A stretch of 64,000 nucleotides of DNA from UBA5078 sp964538025. GTDB taxonomy: Bacteria; Pseudomonadota; Gammaproteobacteria; Pseudomonadales; Pseudohongiellaceae. The notes beneath the pieces were generated by a model, which saw only the letters and a program-made list of their open reading frames with translations, was not told the DNA's origin and ran no database searches. The stretch lies in the NCBI GenBank assembly GCA_964538025.1, contig CAZICZ010000008.1, forward strand, positions 107,961 through 171,960, read 5' to 3'. Both the position numbers and the translations under genes were made by a program. Below are positions 28,135-37,572 of the stretch, one piece after another (within the stretch, counting starts at the first letter, position 1; every line of letters starts with the position of its first letter).

Positions 28135-30096
28135 TCAGCGCTTCATCTTGAATACCATCAGGCGCCCGCCCGTGATGCCTCGCCCGCTGACCGCTACCGC
28201 AACATACTGCGTATCGCCGAGGGAATAAGTCATGGGCGTACCGCTTTGTTCTGCCGGCAGGCGAAGCGCACCAACCTCCTCTCCCGTGGCTTTGTCATAG
28301 GCCCGCAGATAAGCGGTGTATTTGCCGTCCTCATGCGTAAAGCCGCCTCCATCACCGGCGATGAGCAATGTCTTGGTGACCAGTGTCCCGACCCGCCCCG
28401 CCTGTCCTGTTTTGGGAATGTCCATCCCCTTCAGCGCAGGATGGTTGCGGATGGCAACCGGGGTTTCGCCGTGTACGGCCTCCCAGACGATCTCTCCTTT
28501 ATTCATATCCAGTGCGACAATGCGGCCATAGGGCGGCTTCATCAGAGGCAATCCCTGTACCTGGAGACGCGGAGCCCCTCGCGCGGCTTGATTCACCCAG
28601 TCCATGGTGGAGCGTGACTGCTTGGACAGGGACAGCCGCGTCACTTCCGTCTTGGTGAAGATATAGAACAACCCGGTCTCTGGATCTATCGCGCCCCCGG
28701 GCCAGTTGGAGCCGCCGGTGGCGGAAGGCACCTGGAGGTAGCCAAAGGTGCCGTCCGCGGCCTCTGCCAGAGAGGGTGGCGTATAGAGCGGGCCGACGCG
28801 GTGCTGCGCGACAATGGCTTCCGCCTCGGCACGCATCTGGGGTGTGAAGTCAATCAGATCGTCGACGGTCAGTCCCTGTTTTTCGAAGGGCGGTGGCGCG
28901 ACAGGAAAGGGTTGTGTGGGCGAGGTGACTTCGCCGGGCACATCGGTCTGCGGAACGGGGCGCTCCTCGATGTCGAACAGTGCCTCCCCCGTGACCCTGT
29001 CAAAGACGAACACGAATCCCTGTTTGGTGGGTTGCACCACGGCTTTGCGTTTTTCCCCCGCGATGCTCAGGTCCGCAAGGATAGGGGCCGAAGGCAGATC
29101 CCAGTCCCAGATATCGTGATGAATCGTCTGAAAGTGCCACAGACGTTCTCCGGTATGAAGATCCAGGGCCACCAGTGAGTTGGCAAACAGGTTGTCGCCG
29201 GGACAATGCCCCCTGTAATAGTCCCCGGTAGGCATCTCTACCGGCAAATAGAGGATGTCGAGCTCCTCGTCGATCGTCATCTGAGCCCAGACACCGGTGT
29301 AGCCGTTATAGGCCCAGGAATCATTGCGCCACGTGTCGCTGCCAAACGCATCTCCCTGCGGAACGGGATGAAAGATCCACAGGCGCTTGCCGGTGCGAGC
29401 ATCATAGCCCCTCACCGTTCCCTTGGGTTTGTCATAGGTGGAAGGCGCCGAACCCGTCAGAAATGCGGAGCCAATGACAATGACGCCGTCATGGACGACG
29501 GGAGCTGCGTGCAGTCCCACTTCGCCGCTGACCAGATCCAGCTCCTGATCCATCTCCCGTTTAAGATCGACCATGCCGTTGTCGCCAAAATCGGGGATGC
29601 GCGCTCCGCTTGTCGCGTCCAGTGCAATCAGGCGATATCCCGGGGTGACATACAGAATGCGGGCCGGCTCATCGCCCTCCTTCATGTAACTGAGCCCGCG
29701 CCCCGAGAGAGTGCGCGGTGCACCGGCGCCACGTGCCCCTTCATCGAGACGGAACATCCACAGAAGCTCTCCGGTTTCCGCATTCAATGCCACCACATCC
29801 CGGCGACTGCCGACGGTCGAATACATCACACCGTCCGCTACCAGCGGTGTTGACTGAAAAATGGCTTCGGGCCGATCCCCAAAATTGCTGGTATCAAAGG
29901 ACCAGGCGAGGCTGAGCGAGTTGAAATTCTCTGCAGTGACAATGTCCAGAGGCGAATAGTGCCTGCTGTCCAGTCCTCCGCCATAAGTGGTCCATTCCTG
30001 ATCTGCAGCCTGGCTGGCGACAGCCCCCATCATGAGCCCTGCGCCAAGAGTCGCGGCGATTCGCAGTGGCAGACGCATGCAATGAAACGTCAGCAT
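28135..30096 (-). CDS. PQQ-dependent dehydrogenase (GDH-like), copy 4
   Basis: About 653 residues. The ATG at 30096 has GAGGAA six bases upstream, giving MLTFHCMRLPLRIAATLGAG and a signal peptide ending near VASQAADQ. Propeller motifs recur (ALNAETGELLWMF, DLHTGERLWHFQ). The catalytic-type Asp is in HHDIWDWD (about 328), followed by PTKQ and EERPVPQTDVPGE. No Cys-Cys pair and no cytochrome domain. It is shorter than the 8-15 kb array proteins and more like its divergent neighbour at 30490, with which it shares the 390-base intergenic region. Predicted periplasmic; substrate unknown. Confidence 0.87.
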   Translation of the reverse strand: MLTFHCMRLPLRIAATLGAGLMMGAVASQAADQEWTTYGGGLDSRHYSPLDIVTAENFNSLSLAWSFDTSNFGDRPEAIFQSTPLVADGVMYSTVGSRRDVVALNAETGELLWMFRLDEGARGAGAPRTLSGRGLSYMKEGDEPARILYVTPGYRLIALDATSGARIPDFGDNGMVDLKREMDQELDLVSGEVGLHAAPVVHDGVIVIGSAFLTGSAPSTYDKPKGTVRGYDARTGKRLWIFHPVPQGDAFGSDTWRNDSWAYNGYTGVWAQMTIDEELDILYLPVEMPTGDYYRGHCPGDNLFANSLVALDLHTGERLWHFQTIHHDIWDWDLPSAPILADLSIAGEKRKAVVQPTKQGFVFVFDRVTGEALFDIEERPVPQTDVPGEVTSPTQPFPVAPPPFEKQGLTVDDLIDFTPQMRAEAEAIVAQHRVGPLYTPPSLAEAADGTFGYLQVPSATGGSNWPGGAIDPETGLFYIFTKTEVTRLSLSKQSRSTMDWVNQAARGAPRLQVQGLPLMKPPYGRIVALDMNKGEIVWEAVHGETPVAIRNHPALKGMDIPKTGQAGRVGTLVTKTLLIAGDGGGFTHEDGKYTAYLRAYDKATGEEVGALRLPAEQSGTPMTYSLGDTQYVAVAVSGRGITGGRLMVFKMKR

Positions 30097-30489
30097 ATCG
30101 TTTCCTCTTTTGTAGCAACGCACGTAAGGATCGGCACGTGTGATTCTGGGTCCACACGTCAGCAAGAACTGCCGTTTCCCGTGTCAAATGTCTTCGCGTC
30201 GGAACACACTCTTGCCAGCAGTATGGGAAGCGAAAACTGAATCCCGGATGAACGCTCGATCAGGTGACCGTTTTTTACCGGGCGATTTGTGACATTGCGT
30301 AACAGCAGGCGCTGCAAGGCTTTCAGGGCGGTCTCAGGCTTGGATTGCGCGGGCCTAATCCTGCTATACTCTTGCGCCAACGTTTGTAAGTGCGTAGCAT
30401 CCGGCCGGTCAAATTCGTCTGACCCTATCGCGGTTGCGTAGAACGGCGGTTGCACAGAAAAAGAGTTATTAATGCGGGAGAGGCAGAGG
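30097..30489. other. Divergent promoter region between PQQ dehydrogenases 4 and 5
   Basis: About 390 bases between two outward-facing quinoprotein genes. It must carry promoters for both and is a natural place for shared control. Apart from the extended -10 candidate listed separately, no clear operator or gene was found. Confidence 0.45.
30340..30370 (+). promoter_or_regulatory. Candidate promoter for the PQQ dehydrogenase 5-YceI operon
   Basis: TGCTATACT at 30362-30370 fits an extended -10 element. A weak -35 (TTGGAT, 30340-30345) lies 19 bases upstream of the hexamer. This would give a leader of about 110 bases before the start at 30490. Confidence 0.4.
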
Positions 30490-32415
30490 ATGAGTAGAAA
30501 ACGAAGTGCGATGTCGACACTGATCGCAGGGGTCGGCGTTTTGATGTGTGCCCAGGCAGCGTTCAGCCAGTCAGGCACAGATGTGTATGCAGGGGACTGG
30601 CCCGACTATAACGGCAATATGGCAGCACAGCGCTACTCGCCGCTCGACCAGATCAATGCAGACAACGTGGCCAGTTTGAAGATGGCCTGGAGCCTTTCCA
30701 CTGCGCCCTTTGGTCCCACTCCCGATTTCAACAACCCTTCAACTCCGCTGGAAGTCGACGGCATTCTGTACGCCACACTCGGCACCACGCGCAATGTCGC
30801 CGCTATTGATGCCACGACCGGCCAGGTGCTGTGGCTGTGGCGCCCGCAGGAAGGTGAGCGTTTTTCCAATGCCCCGCGCAAAGGGGCAGGCCGTGGTGTC
30901 GCCTTCTGGCGTGACGGCGACAAGAAGCGTGTCCTGACGCTGACACCCGGCTTCTTCCTGGTGTCGCTGGATGCCGAGACCGGTATTCCTGACCCAGCGT
31001 TTGGGGAGAACGGCCGCATTGATCTGATGGACGGCCTGCGCAATGCGGATGGCTTTGAGGACATCGACATCGGAGCCTCTGCTCCCCCCTTTGTCATGAA
31101 CAACGTGGTTGTCGTCGGTCCGGCGCACCGCGTGGGCATGCGCCCGCGCTCCAAATCCAATGTGAAGGGCGATGTGCGTGGCTTCGATGTCACCACCGGT
31201 CGTCACCTGTGGACCTTCCACACGATTCCTGAGCGTGGCGAAATCGGCATTGAGACGTGGCTGGACGACGGCGTGGACTTCACCGGGAATGCCGGTGTGT
31301 GGGCCCCGATGTCGGGCGACCCTGAACTGGGTCTGGTCTACTTGCCCGTCGAATCCGCCACAGGCGACCGCTACGGTGGCGATCGTCCAGGCGACAACCT
31401 GTTTGCAAACGCCCTGGTGGCACTGGACATCAAGACGGGTGAGCGTCGCTGGCACTTCCAGCTGATTCACCACGACATCTGGGACTGGGATAACCCCGCC
31501 GCCCCGATTCTTGCCGATCTGCCCAATGGCCGCAAAGTGGTCATGCAAGTGACCAAGCAATCCTGGGTGTACACGTTTGACCGTCTGACCGGCGAGCCCA
31601 TTTGGCCGATCGAAGAACGTCCCGTACCGATCGGCGATGTTCCCGGCGAGTGGTATTCTCCCACACAGCCGTTCCCGACACGACCCGCTCCGTTTGACCG
31701 ACAGGGATTTACAGAGGAAGCCCTTGTGGACTTCACTCCAGAAATCCTGGCTGAAGCCAAGGAAGCCATCAAGAATTTCCGCTACAGCGACAACGTCTAT
31801 GCTCCTCCTTCACTGGCAAAAGCCGCTGATGGCACCGTCGGGACTCTGAGCCTGCCGTCTGCCACCGGTGGTGCCAACTGGGAAGGCGCGGCATTAGACC
31901 CCGAAACCGGTTTGATTTATATCCCGTCCCGTACCGACGTCGCGGTTCTGTCCGTCGACAATGACCCGGAAGCCGATGTGGCCTTCAGCCAGGCTTTCGG
32001 AGTGCGCGTCCCTCGCGTACGGGGTCTGCCGATTGTCAAGCCGCCTTATGGTCGCATCACTGCGATCAACATGGACTCTGGTGATCACGTCTGGCAAGTC
32101 GCCAACGCCGACACACCGGCATCCATCGCGAACAATCCAGCGCTGGCGGGTTTGACGATCCCCCGCACGGGTGTCGCCACACGCTCCGGTCTGCTGCTGA
32201 CCAAGACCCTGCTGTTCGCAGGTGAAGGCGCAGGCGGTAGCAACAAGTTCCGCGCGCACAACAAGCAAACAGGTGAAATCATTGCCGAGTTCGAGTTGCC
32301 CAGCACACAAACCGGGCAGCCCTTTACTTACGAGCACAATGGCAAGCAGTACGTCGCCATGTTCGTCAGCGGCAGTGGCCAAGTAGCTCAGTTAGTGGCG
32401 TATGCACTGCCATAA
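30490..32415 (+). CDS. PQQ-dependent dehydrogenase (GDH-like), copy 5
   Basis: About 641 residues from the ATG at 30490 (MSRKRSAMSTLIAGVGVLM), with a signal peptide cleaved near AAFSQS. An ATG at 30472 adds six residues. Propeller repeats include IDATTGQVLWLW and DIKTGERRWHFQ. Catalytic-type Asp in HHDIWDWD (about 328), Lys in VTKQ, then EERPVPIGDVPGE. No adjacent cysteines and no haem motif. It is followed after 22 bases by two YceI genes in the same direction and then a terminator. The three are likely one periplasmic operon. Substrate unknown; the electron acceptor is not encoded as a cytochrome here. Confidence 0.88.
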   Translation: MSRKRSAMSTLIAGVGVLMCAQAAFSQSGTDVYAGDWPDYNGNMAAQRYSPLDQINADNVASLKMAWSLSTAPFGPTPDFNNPSTPLEVDGILYATLGTTRNVAAIDATTGQVLWLWRPQEGERFSNAPRKGAGRGVAFWRDGDKKRVLTLTPGFFLVSLDAETGIPDPAFGENGRIDLMDGLRNADGFEDIDIGASAPPFVMNNVVVVGPAHRVGMRPRSKSNVKGDVRGFDVTTGRHLWTFHTIPERGEIGIETWLDDGVDFTGNAGVWAPMSGDPELGLVYLPVESATGDRYGGDRPGDNLFANALVALDIKTGERRWHFQLIHHDIWDWDNPAAPILADLPNGRKVVMQVTKQSWVYTFDRLTGEPIWPIEERPVPIGDVPGEWYSPTQPFPTRPAPFDRQGFTEEALVDFTPEILAEAKEAIKNFRYSDNVYAPPSLAKAADGTVGTLSLPSATGGANWEGAALDPETGLIYIPSRTDVAVLSVDNDPEADVAFSQAFGVRVPRVRGLPIVKPPYGRITAINMDSGDHVWQVANADTPASIANNPALAGLTIPRTGVATRSGLLLTKTLLFAGEGAGGSNKFRAHNKQTGEIIAEFELPSTQTGQPFTYEHNGKQYVAMFVSGSGQVAQLVAYALP

Positions 32416-32437
32416 ATTCACATCAGGAGTATTAACC

Positions 32438-33013
32438 ATGCGCAATTCCATTATTCGTGCTGCATTAGCCCCGGTTCTGTTGGTCAGCGGCTTGCACGCT
32501 AACGCTGCCAGCTTTGAAATCGACGCTGCAGAATCCATCGTTTCGTTCCAGTATTCTTACGAAGGCACGCCCTATCAGGGAATCTTCAAGAACGTACAGG
32601 CGAGCTTCGATATCGATCCGACCAATCCCGGTTCTTGCAACTTCACTGTGACGATCCCGATCGCTGACATCAGCGTGGACAGCGCAGAAGTGCTGGACTA
32701 CCTGCTCGACATCGAAATGTTCGACGTTGACCAGTGGCCAACTGCTACGTTCAAGGCCGAGAAGTGCACGCTTGAGTCCATGAACACCTTCACTTCCGAA
32801 GGCACATTGACCATTCGTGACCAGACGCATCCCATTGCGTTCCCGTTCACGCTGGAAATGGAAACCATTGACGGCCAGGCCGGGTTCCACCTGACCAGCC
32901 AGGTCACTGTTCAGCGCCTGGATTTCGGAGTGGGCCAGGGCTATTGGGCAAACACAGCCACGATCCCGAACGAAGTGATCGTGGGCGTGGATGTCTACGC
33001 GCTTCAGAAGTAA
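32438..33013 (+). CDS. Periplasmic YceI-family protein
   Basis: 191 residues. The ATG at 32438 has AGGAG upstream. Signal peptide IIRAALAPVLLVSGLHANAA, then the YceI lipocalin-like barrel: FEIDAAESIVSFQYSYEG, ISVDSAEVLDYLLDIEMFD, PTATFKAEKC, LTIRDQTHPIAFPF. YceI relatives of known structure bind long isoprenoid chains, including quinones, in an extended hydrophobic tunnel. It is a soluble periplasmic protein placed directly after a PQQ dehydrogenase, so a role in handling quinone or another lipid for that enzyme is plausible but unproven. Confidence 0.88.
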   Translation: MRNSIIRAALAPVLLVSGLHANAASFEIDAAESIVSFQYSYEGTPYQGIFKNVQASFDIDPTNPGSCNFTVTIPIADISVDSAEVLDYLLDIEMFDVDQWPTATFKAEKCTLESMNTFTSEGTLTIRDQTHPIAFPFTLEMETIDGQAGFHLTSQVTVQRLDFGVGQGYWANTATIPNEVIVGVDVYALQK

Positions 33014-33043
33014 TTACAGAATCCTCACGAAAAGGGTAAATCA

Positions 33044-33685
33044 ATGTCTACAAGTATCGTTGCAAAATGCCGTACGGCGTCACTGGTGGTGCTGTGCTCC
33101 GCATTCCTGGTCTCCTGTGATCGCCTACTCACCCCTGACTTCAACACAGACGTTGCGGAACTGCGAGGCGGTGGTTACACGCTCGACAAGGACCACGCGT
33201 CACTCGTGTTCAAGATCAACCATCTGGGCTTCTCCACCTTCATCGGTGGCTTTGACGAGTTTGATGCCTCTCTGGATTTCGACCCGGAGAACATCGAAAA
33301 CTCCTCTCTGGAAGTGATCGTCAATATGTCCAGCCTGGACGTCAACCTGCCCGACTTCGAGCAGGAACTGCTGGGCTCCAACTGGTTCGATGCCGAAGCC
33401 TTCCCGCAGGCTGTTTACCGCACGACTTCCTTCATCGGCAAGTCAGCGGATGACGTCTACACCTTTAACGGCGACCTGACCCTGCACGGCGTCACTGCCC
33501 CCGTTCCGTTGAATGTCAAATTCAACGGTGGTGGCCGTAACTTCCTGACACGCAAGTACACTCTGGGATTTGAAGCGAATGCGCAATTCCTGCGTTCTGC
33601 ATTCGGGGTCGATCGCTTCACCAACTTTGGTGTGGGTGATGACATCCAGCTCGATATCAACGTTGAGTTCCAGCAGGCCGAATAA
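33044..33685 (+). CDS. YceI-family lipoprotein
   Basis: 213 residues. The N terminus ends in a lipobox, AFLVSC (Cys25), followed by Asp at +2. In enterobacteria Asp+2 keeps a lipoprotein at the inner membrane. The barrel follows: YTLDKDHASLVFKINHLGFS, GGFDEFDASLDFDPENIENS, LLGSNWFDAEAFPQAVYRT, DLTLHGVTAPVPLNVKF. It is third in the probable operon, 30 bases after the soluble YceI gene. One soluble and one membrane-tethered YceI together suggest lipid or quinone transfer between periplasm and membrane; this is inference. Confidence 0.88.
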   Translation: MSTSIVAKCRTASLVVLCSAFLVSCDRLLTPDFNTDVAELRGGGYTLDKDHASLVFKINHLGFSTFIGGFDEFDASLDFDPENIENSSLEVIVNMSSLDVNLPDFEQELLGSNWFDAEAFPQAVYRTTSFIGKSADDVYTFNGDLTLHGVTAPVPLNVKFNGGGRNFLTRKYTLGFEANAQFLRSAFGVDRFTNFGVGDDIQLDINVEFQQAE

Positions 33686-33706
33686 ACCCGGCAGGCGAGA
33701 AGAATG

Positions 33707-33744
33707 AAAAAGGGGGATGACCTTGCGTCATCCCCCTTTTTTTT
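33707..33744. terminator. Bidirectional terminator after the YceI operon
   Basis: A 14-base perfect stem (AAAAAGGGGGATGA/TCATCCCCCTTTTT) has T tracts on both strands. It sits between the convergent YceI lipoprotein and ABC transporter genes. Confidence 0.92.
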
Positions 33745-33755
33745 GACCTGAAGTT

Positions 33756-35549
33756 CTACTCTGAGACAACGCTTTCTGCCGCATCGCTCACGCGTTGTTT
33801 CTGACGCTGCAATTCATGCATGTGCCTGTAAAGCCCGTCGATTGCCAGCAAGGCCTGATGTGAGCCCTGCTGAACGATCTGTCCCTGATGCAGCACTACT
33901 ATCTGGTCAGCATGGGTCACCGTGCTGAGTCGATGGGCGATAGCCAGAATGGTCGTTTTTCCGCGCAGGGCATTCAAGGCCTGCGTGATCACGGCCTCTG
34001 TGTGGCTGTCCACGTTGGCCGTGGCTTCATCCAGAATCAGGATCTTGGGCTCCCGGGCCAGTGTGCGCGCCAGCGACAATAACTGACGCTGTCCGGTCGA
34101 CAGATTGCCGCCACGCTCTCCCAGAAGCGTGTCGTAGCCTTCAGGCAAGCTCATGACAAAGTCATGCAACTGCGCGTGACGGGCAGCCTCCTGCATTTTC
34201 TCTTCGGAAATTGCCAACCCTAGCGTGATGTTCTGTCGAATGCTGCCCGTGCTGATGAAGGGGTCCTGCAGGACAACGCCCATGCTGGCGCGCAGGTCCT
34301 CCTGATCAATGTCACTAAGCGGTGCGCCGTCGATCAGGATGCGGCCATGTTGTGGGGCGTAAAATCGCAGCAACAGACTCATGAGGGTGCTTTTCCCGCT
34401 GCCAGTGTGACCGACAATTGCGAAGAACTGTCCGGGCTCGACGCGGAATGAGACGTCGCGCAAGACAGGATGGTCGGCATCGTACCCGAAGTGAAGATGC
34501 TCGACCTCGACCCGTCCATCACCTATTTTGTGGCGGCTTGCGCTCTGGACATCGTTTTCCTCATCAATGATGCCAAACACACGTTCACCAGCGACGACTG
34601 CCTGTTGCAGCAGGCTCAAACGCTGCGTCATTTCCACAACGGGCTGGGTAATGCGCGACAGGTAATTGATGAAGGCATAGATCACCCCGACCTCCACCAC
34701 CGTATCGAATGACTGCGCGCCAAAGTAATACAGCAGCCCTGCCAGAGTGAGCGTGCGAATCAGATCGGGCAATGGCCTGAGCATCAGCGCATCCAGACGC
34801 AGATTGCTCATGCGTGCATTGAACAGGTCCTGACTGATTTCCCGGAATTGGCGCGTAAAGCGCTGCTGTTGATTGAGCATCTGAATGATGCGCATGCCCT
34901 GTATGGATTCACTCAGGTTCGCATTGATCTTGCTGAGCACACTGCGGGCTCGGTGATACCGCGGCGCACTGAGGCGTTGATAGAAAAACATCACAACGAC
35001 CACGGTCGGAAGGATGACGCAGCACAGCAGCATCAGGCGCACATCCAGATAAGCCATTGCGATGAACACCGCGACAATGAGAGTCAGGTTCTGTACGAAG
35101 GTGGACATCACCTGCACGAACAGTTCCTTGATGGCTTCGGTGTCATTCGTAATGCGGGACACCAGCGCCCCTGTTGGTCGGTGATCAAAATACGACAAGG
35201 GCTTGCGCATGACCGCAGAGAAGACCTGCGAGCGGATGGTACGGACCACCGAGAAAGCGACCTGATTGAATCGCATCGCGTTCTGGTAGCCAGCCCAGGC
35301 GGAGAGCCCGTACAAAAACACATAGGCCAACGCGAGCCCAGCCAGCTCGCGCGCTGGATAATGTCCCTGCGTGACGTAGTCATCCAGAAACACCTTGACC
35401 AGAATCGGGCCGATCACCTGACCCAGCGTGGCAAGCAACAGAAGTCCCGCCGCCTCTTTCAACAGACGCGGATAGTCCAGTGCGTATCGCAGCAGGCGCC
35501 AGAGGGCGGCGAGATCCAGTCCCTGGGTGTGGTTATCGTCCTGATTCAA
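33756..35549 (-). CDS. mdlB: ABC exporter half-transporter, MdlB-like (permease-ATPase)
   Basis: About 597 residues. A six-helix exporter domain (LLKEAAGLLLLATLGQVIGPILVKVFLDDY onward) covers about 1-320. The ATPase has Walker A VGHTGSGKSTL, signature LSTGQRQLLSLARTL (ST in place of SG) and Walker B ILILDEATANVD. It probably forms a heterodimer with the MdlA-like protein encoded just upstream. A TTG at 35549 with GGAGAG six bases upstream gives a short overlap with the previous gene. An ATG at 35588 without a ribosome-binding site would add 13 residues. The exported substrate is unknown; multidrug is only a family label. Confidence 0.88.
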   Translation of the reverse strand: MNQDDNHTQGLDLAALWRLLRYALDYPRLLKEAAGLLLLATLGQVIGPILVKVFLDDYVTQGHYPARELAGLALAYVFLYGLSAWAGYQNAMRFNQVAFSVVRTIRSQVFSAVMRKPLSYFDHRPTGALVSRITNDTEAIKELFVQVMSTFVQNLTLIVAVFIAMAYLDVRLMLLCCVILPTVVVVMFFYQRLSAPRYHRARSVLSKINANLSESIQGMRIIQMLNQQQRFTRQFREISQDLFNARMSNLRLDALMLRPLPDLIRTLTLAGLLYYFGAQSFDTVVEVGVIYAFINYLSRITQPVVEMTQRLSLLQQAVVAGERVFGIIDEENDVQSASRHKIGDGRVEVEHLHFGYDADHPVLRDVSFRVEPGQFFAIVGHTGSGKSTLMSLLLRFYAPQHGRILIDGAPLSDIDQEDLRASMGVVLQDPFISTGSIRQNITLGLAISEEKMQEAARHAQLHDFVMSLPEGYDTLLGERGGNLSTGQRQLLSLARTLAREPKILILDEATANVDSHTEAVITQALNALRGKTTILAIAHRLSTVTHADQIVVLHQGQIVQQGSHQALLAIDGLYRHMHELQRQKQRVSDAAESVVSE

Positions 35550-37278
35550 CGGTTCTCTCCAGTTGCTGATAGCTGAACATCTGGGCATACCAACCGTTCA
35601 GACGAATGAGCTGCTCGTGGGTGCCACGCTCGATCAGCTCCCCGTGATTCAACACAATGATCTGATCCGCCTCCTCGACTGCCGAGAGGCGATGGCACAA
35701 CACAATCCGGGTACGCTTGCCCTTCAGCGCGCGCAGATGTTGCAGAATCCGCCGTTCCGTTTCCACATCCACCGCCGACAGGGCATCGTCAAGAATCAGA
35801 ATGGGGGCGTCGAGCAGCAGAGCGCGCGCAATCGCGATGCGTTGTTTCTGCCCTCCGGACAGGGTTATGCCGCGCTCGCCCACCAGCGTTTCATAACCCT
35901 GTGGAAAACGCATGATGTCCTTGTCGATGGCGGCAAGCGCTGCAACCTGTCGAATTTCCTCACGGCTTGCATCCGGCCTTCCCAGTGCGATGTTTTCCGC
36001 GATGGTTGCGGTGAACAAAAAAGGGTCCTGCGGCACCATGGCGATGAGACTGCGCAGGGTTTCCAGCCGCAGGGATTGCACCGGGACGCCGCCAAGGCAC
36101 AAGGTGCAGTCGGGGTGATCAAAATAGCGCATGAGCAAATTCACCAAACTTGTCTTGCCCGCCCCCGTTGGTCCGACAATGCCCAGTGTTTCTCCGGCAC
36201 GCAGCTGGACATCGATGGCCCGCAGAACAGGCATCGCACTGCCGGGATAACTGAAACTCTTCACGTCGATCCGGATATCGGTCGACTCAAGCTGGGTGAC
36301 CTCGCCCGAGTCCTGCACCGGCGAACGCGTCTCCAGCAACTGTTGGATGCGCTGATAGGCGGCCGACCCGCGCTCCAGAATATTGAGCAACCACCCGTAG
36401 GCGAACATGGGCCAGACAAGAAACCCGAGGTACATCGTAAAACTGGTCAGCGCACCCAGGCTAAGACGCTCGTGTTCTACCAGCCATGCGCCCATGCCGA
36501 TGCACAGCAGAAAGGAAGAGCCCACGGTGATGAAAATGGCCGGATCATAGAGTGAATCCGTGGCAGCGACGCGCATATTGGCCTCTGCCGTGCGGTCCGC
36601 GATTGCCAAAAACGCGGCATCTTCATTCGCCTCACGTCCGAAGGCCCGCACCATGCGAATCCCGGAAACGCTTTCCTGCACGCGGTCGTTGAGATCGGAA
36701 AACCGTTCCTGCGCATCGCGAAATCCTGCATGCAACCGGTCACCGATGATCATGAAATACCAGGCCATGAACGGAAAAGGAAGAAGCGCCACCAGCGTCA
36801 GCTGCCAGTGGATCATGAACGCCATGATGGCAATGACCAGCACGCCCGTCACCAATCCGTCGATGCCCGAAAGCACACCTTCACCGGCTGTCATTTCCAG
36901 TGCGGAGATATCGTTCGTCGCCCTCGCCATGAGATCACCGGTGCGGTGTTCGCCAAAAAATCGCGGCGACATCTGTGTCATGTGGGAGAACAGGCGCTGC
37001 CGCATTGTTTCGGCCAACTGGAACGAAGAATAAAAAAGAAAAACGCGCCACAGATAACGCATGACATAGACCAGGAAGCCGATTGCCACGACTAGTCCGA
37101 CGAAACGCAGCAGCAAGGCTGGCGTCAGGGTGTCAGCGACAACGTGATCAATGACGCGGCCAGTAATCCAGGGCACGCTCATTTCCAGCACGTCTGTCCC
37201 GAGCAGCATCAGGATGGCGGCTGCGTATCGGCGCCACTGCGCTTTGAAGTACCACCCTAATTTGAGAAACAAGGCCAT
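35533..37278 (-). CDS. mdlA: ABC exporter half-transporter, MdlA-like (permease-ATPase)
   Basis: About 581 residues from the ATG at 37278 (MALFLKLGWYFKAQWRRYAA), aligning closely with the start of E. coli MdlA. The membrane domain includes LMARATNDISALEMTAGEGVL and NDRVQESVSGIRMVRAFGRE, both MdlA hallmarks. ATPase: GPTGAGKTSLVNLLMRY, LSGGQKQRIAIARALLL, ILILDDALSAVD. Here the catalytic Glu after Walker B is Asp, so one of the two ATP sites may be degenerate, as in many heterodimeric exporters. It is the first gene of the mdlAB pair. Located in the inner membrane. Confidence 0.88.
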   Translation of the reverse strand: MALFLKLGWYFKAQWRRYAAAILMLLGTDVLEMSVPWITGRVIDHVVADTLTPALLLRFVGLVVAIGFLVYVMRYLWRVFLFYSSFQLAETMRQRLFSHMTQMSPRFFGEHRTGDLMARATNDISALEMTAGEGVLSGIDGLVTGVLVIAIMAFMIHWQLTLVALLPFPFMAWYFMIIGDRLHAGFRDAQERFSDLNDRVQESVSGIRMVRAFGREANEDAAFLAIADRTAEANMRVAATDSLYDPAIFITVGSSFLLCIGMGAWLVEHERLSLGALTSFTMYLGFLVWPMFAYGWLLNILERGSAAYQRIQQLLETRSPVQDSGEVTQLESTDIRIDVKSFSYPGSAMPVLRAIDVQLRAGETLGIVGPTGAGKTSLVNLLMRYFDHPDCTLCLGGVPVQSLRLETLRSLIAMVPQDPFLFTATIAENIALGRPDASREEIRQVAALAAIDKDIMRFPQGYETLVGERGITLSGGQKQRIAIARALLLDAPILILDDALSAVDVETERRILQHLRALKGKRTRIVLCHRLSAVEEADQIIVLNHGELIERGTHEQLIRLNGWYAQMFSYQQLERTVESGR

Positions 37279-37483
37279 GACCGGTCCCAATCCAATCGCC
37301 CCGCCGCATGAGCGGGAATAAAAAAAGATGGGCAGTCTAACAGGCTTTGGGCTTGCGTAGGTGTCTGCCGTCACACCGGAGAATTGTCTGCGAATTCAGA
37401 GAACTAGACTAGCCGCCTCAGGGACCTCGGCGCGGGTTCAACGCGGTCCCAAAAGGAAATCATGGGGATTGTGTAATTGCGCA

Positions 37484-37511
37484 TTTACCTGCGGAATGTC
37501 TTTGTTACAAT
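37484..37511 (+). promoter_or_regulatory. Candidate sigma-70 promoter of the ornithine decarboxylase gene
   Basis: TTTACC (37484-37489), a 16-base spacer and TACAAT (37506-37511), about 60 bases before the start codon. The surrounding 37279-37572 gap separates it from the divergent mdlA gene and shows no other feature. Confidence 0.5.
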
Positions 37512-37572
37512 AGCGCTCCAAACCGATAGCCCACCTTGAGATGGCCCCGCCACGGAGGAGACCAAACCGTCA

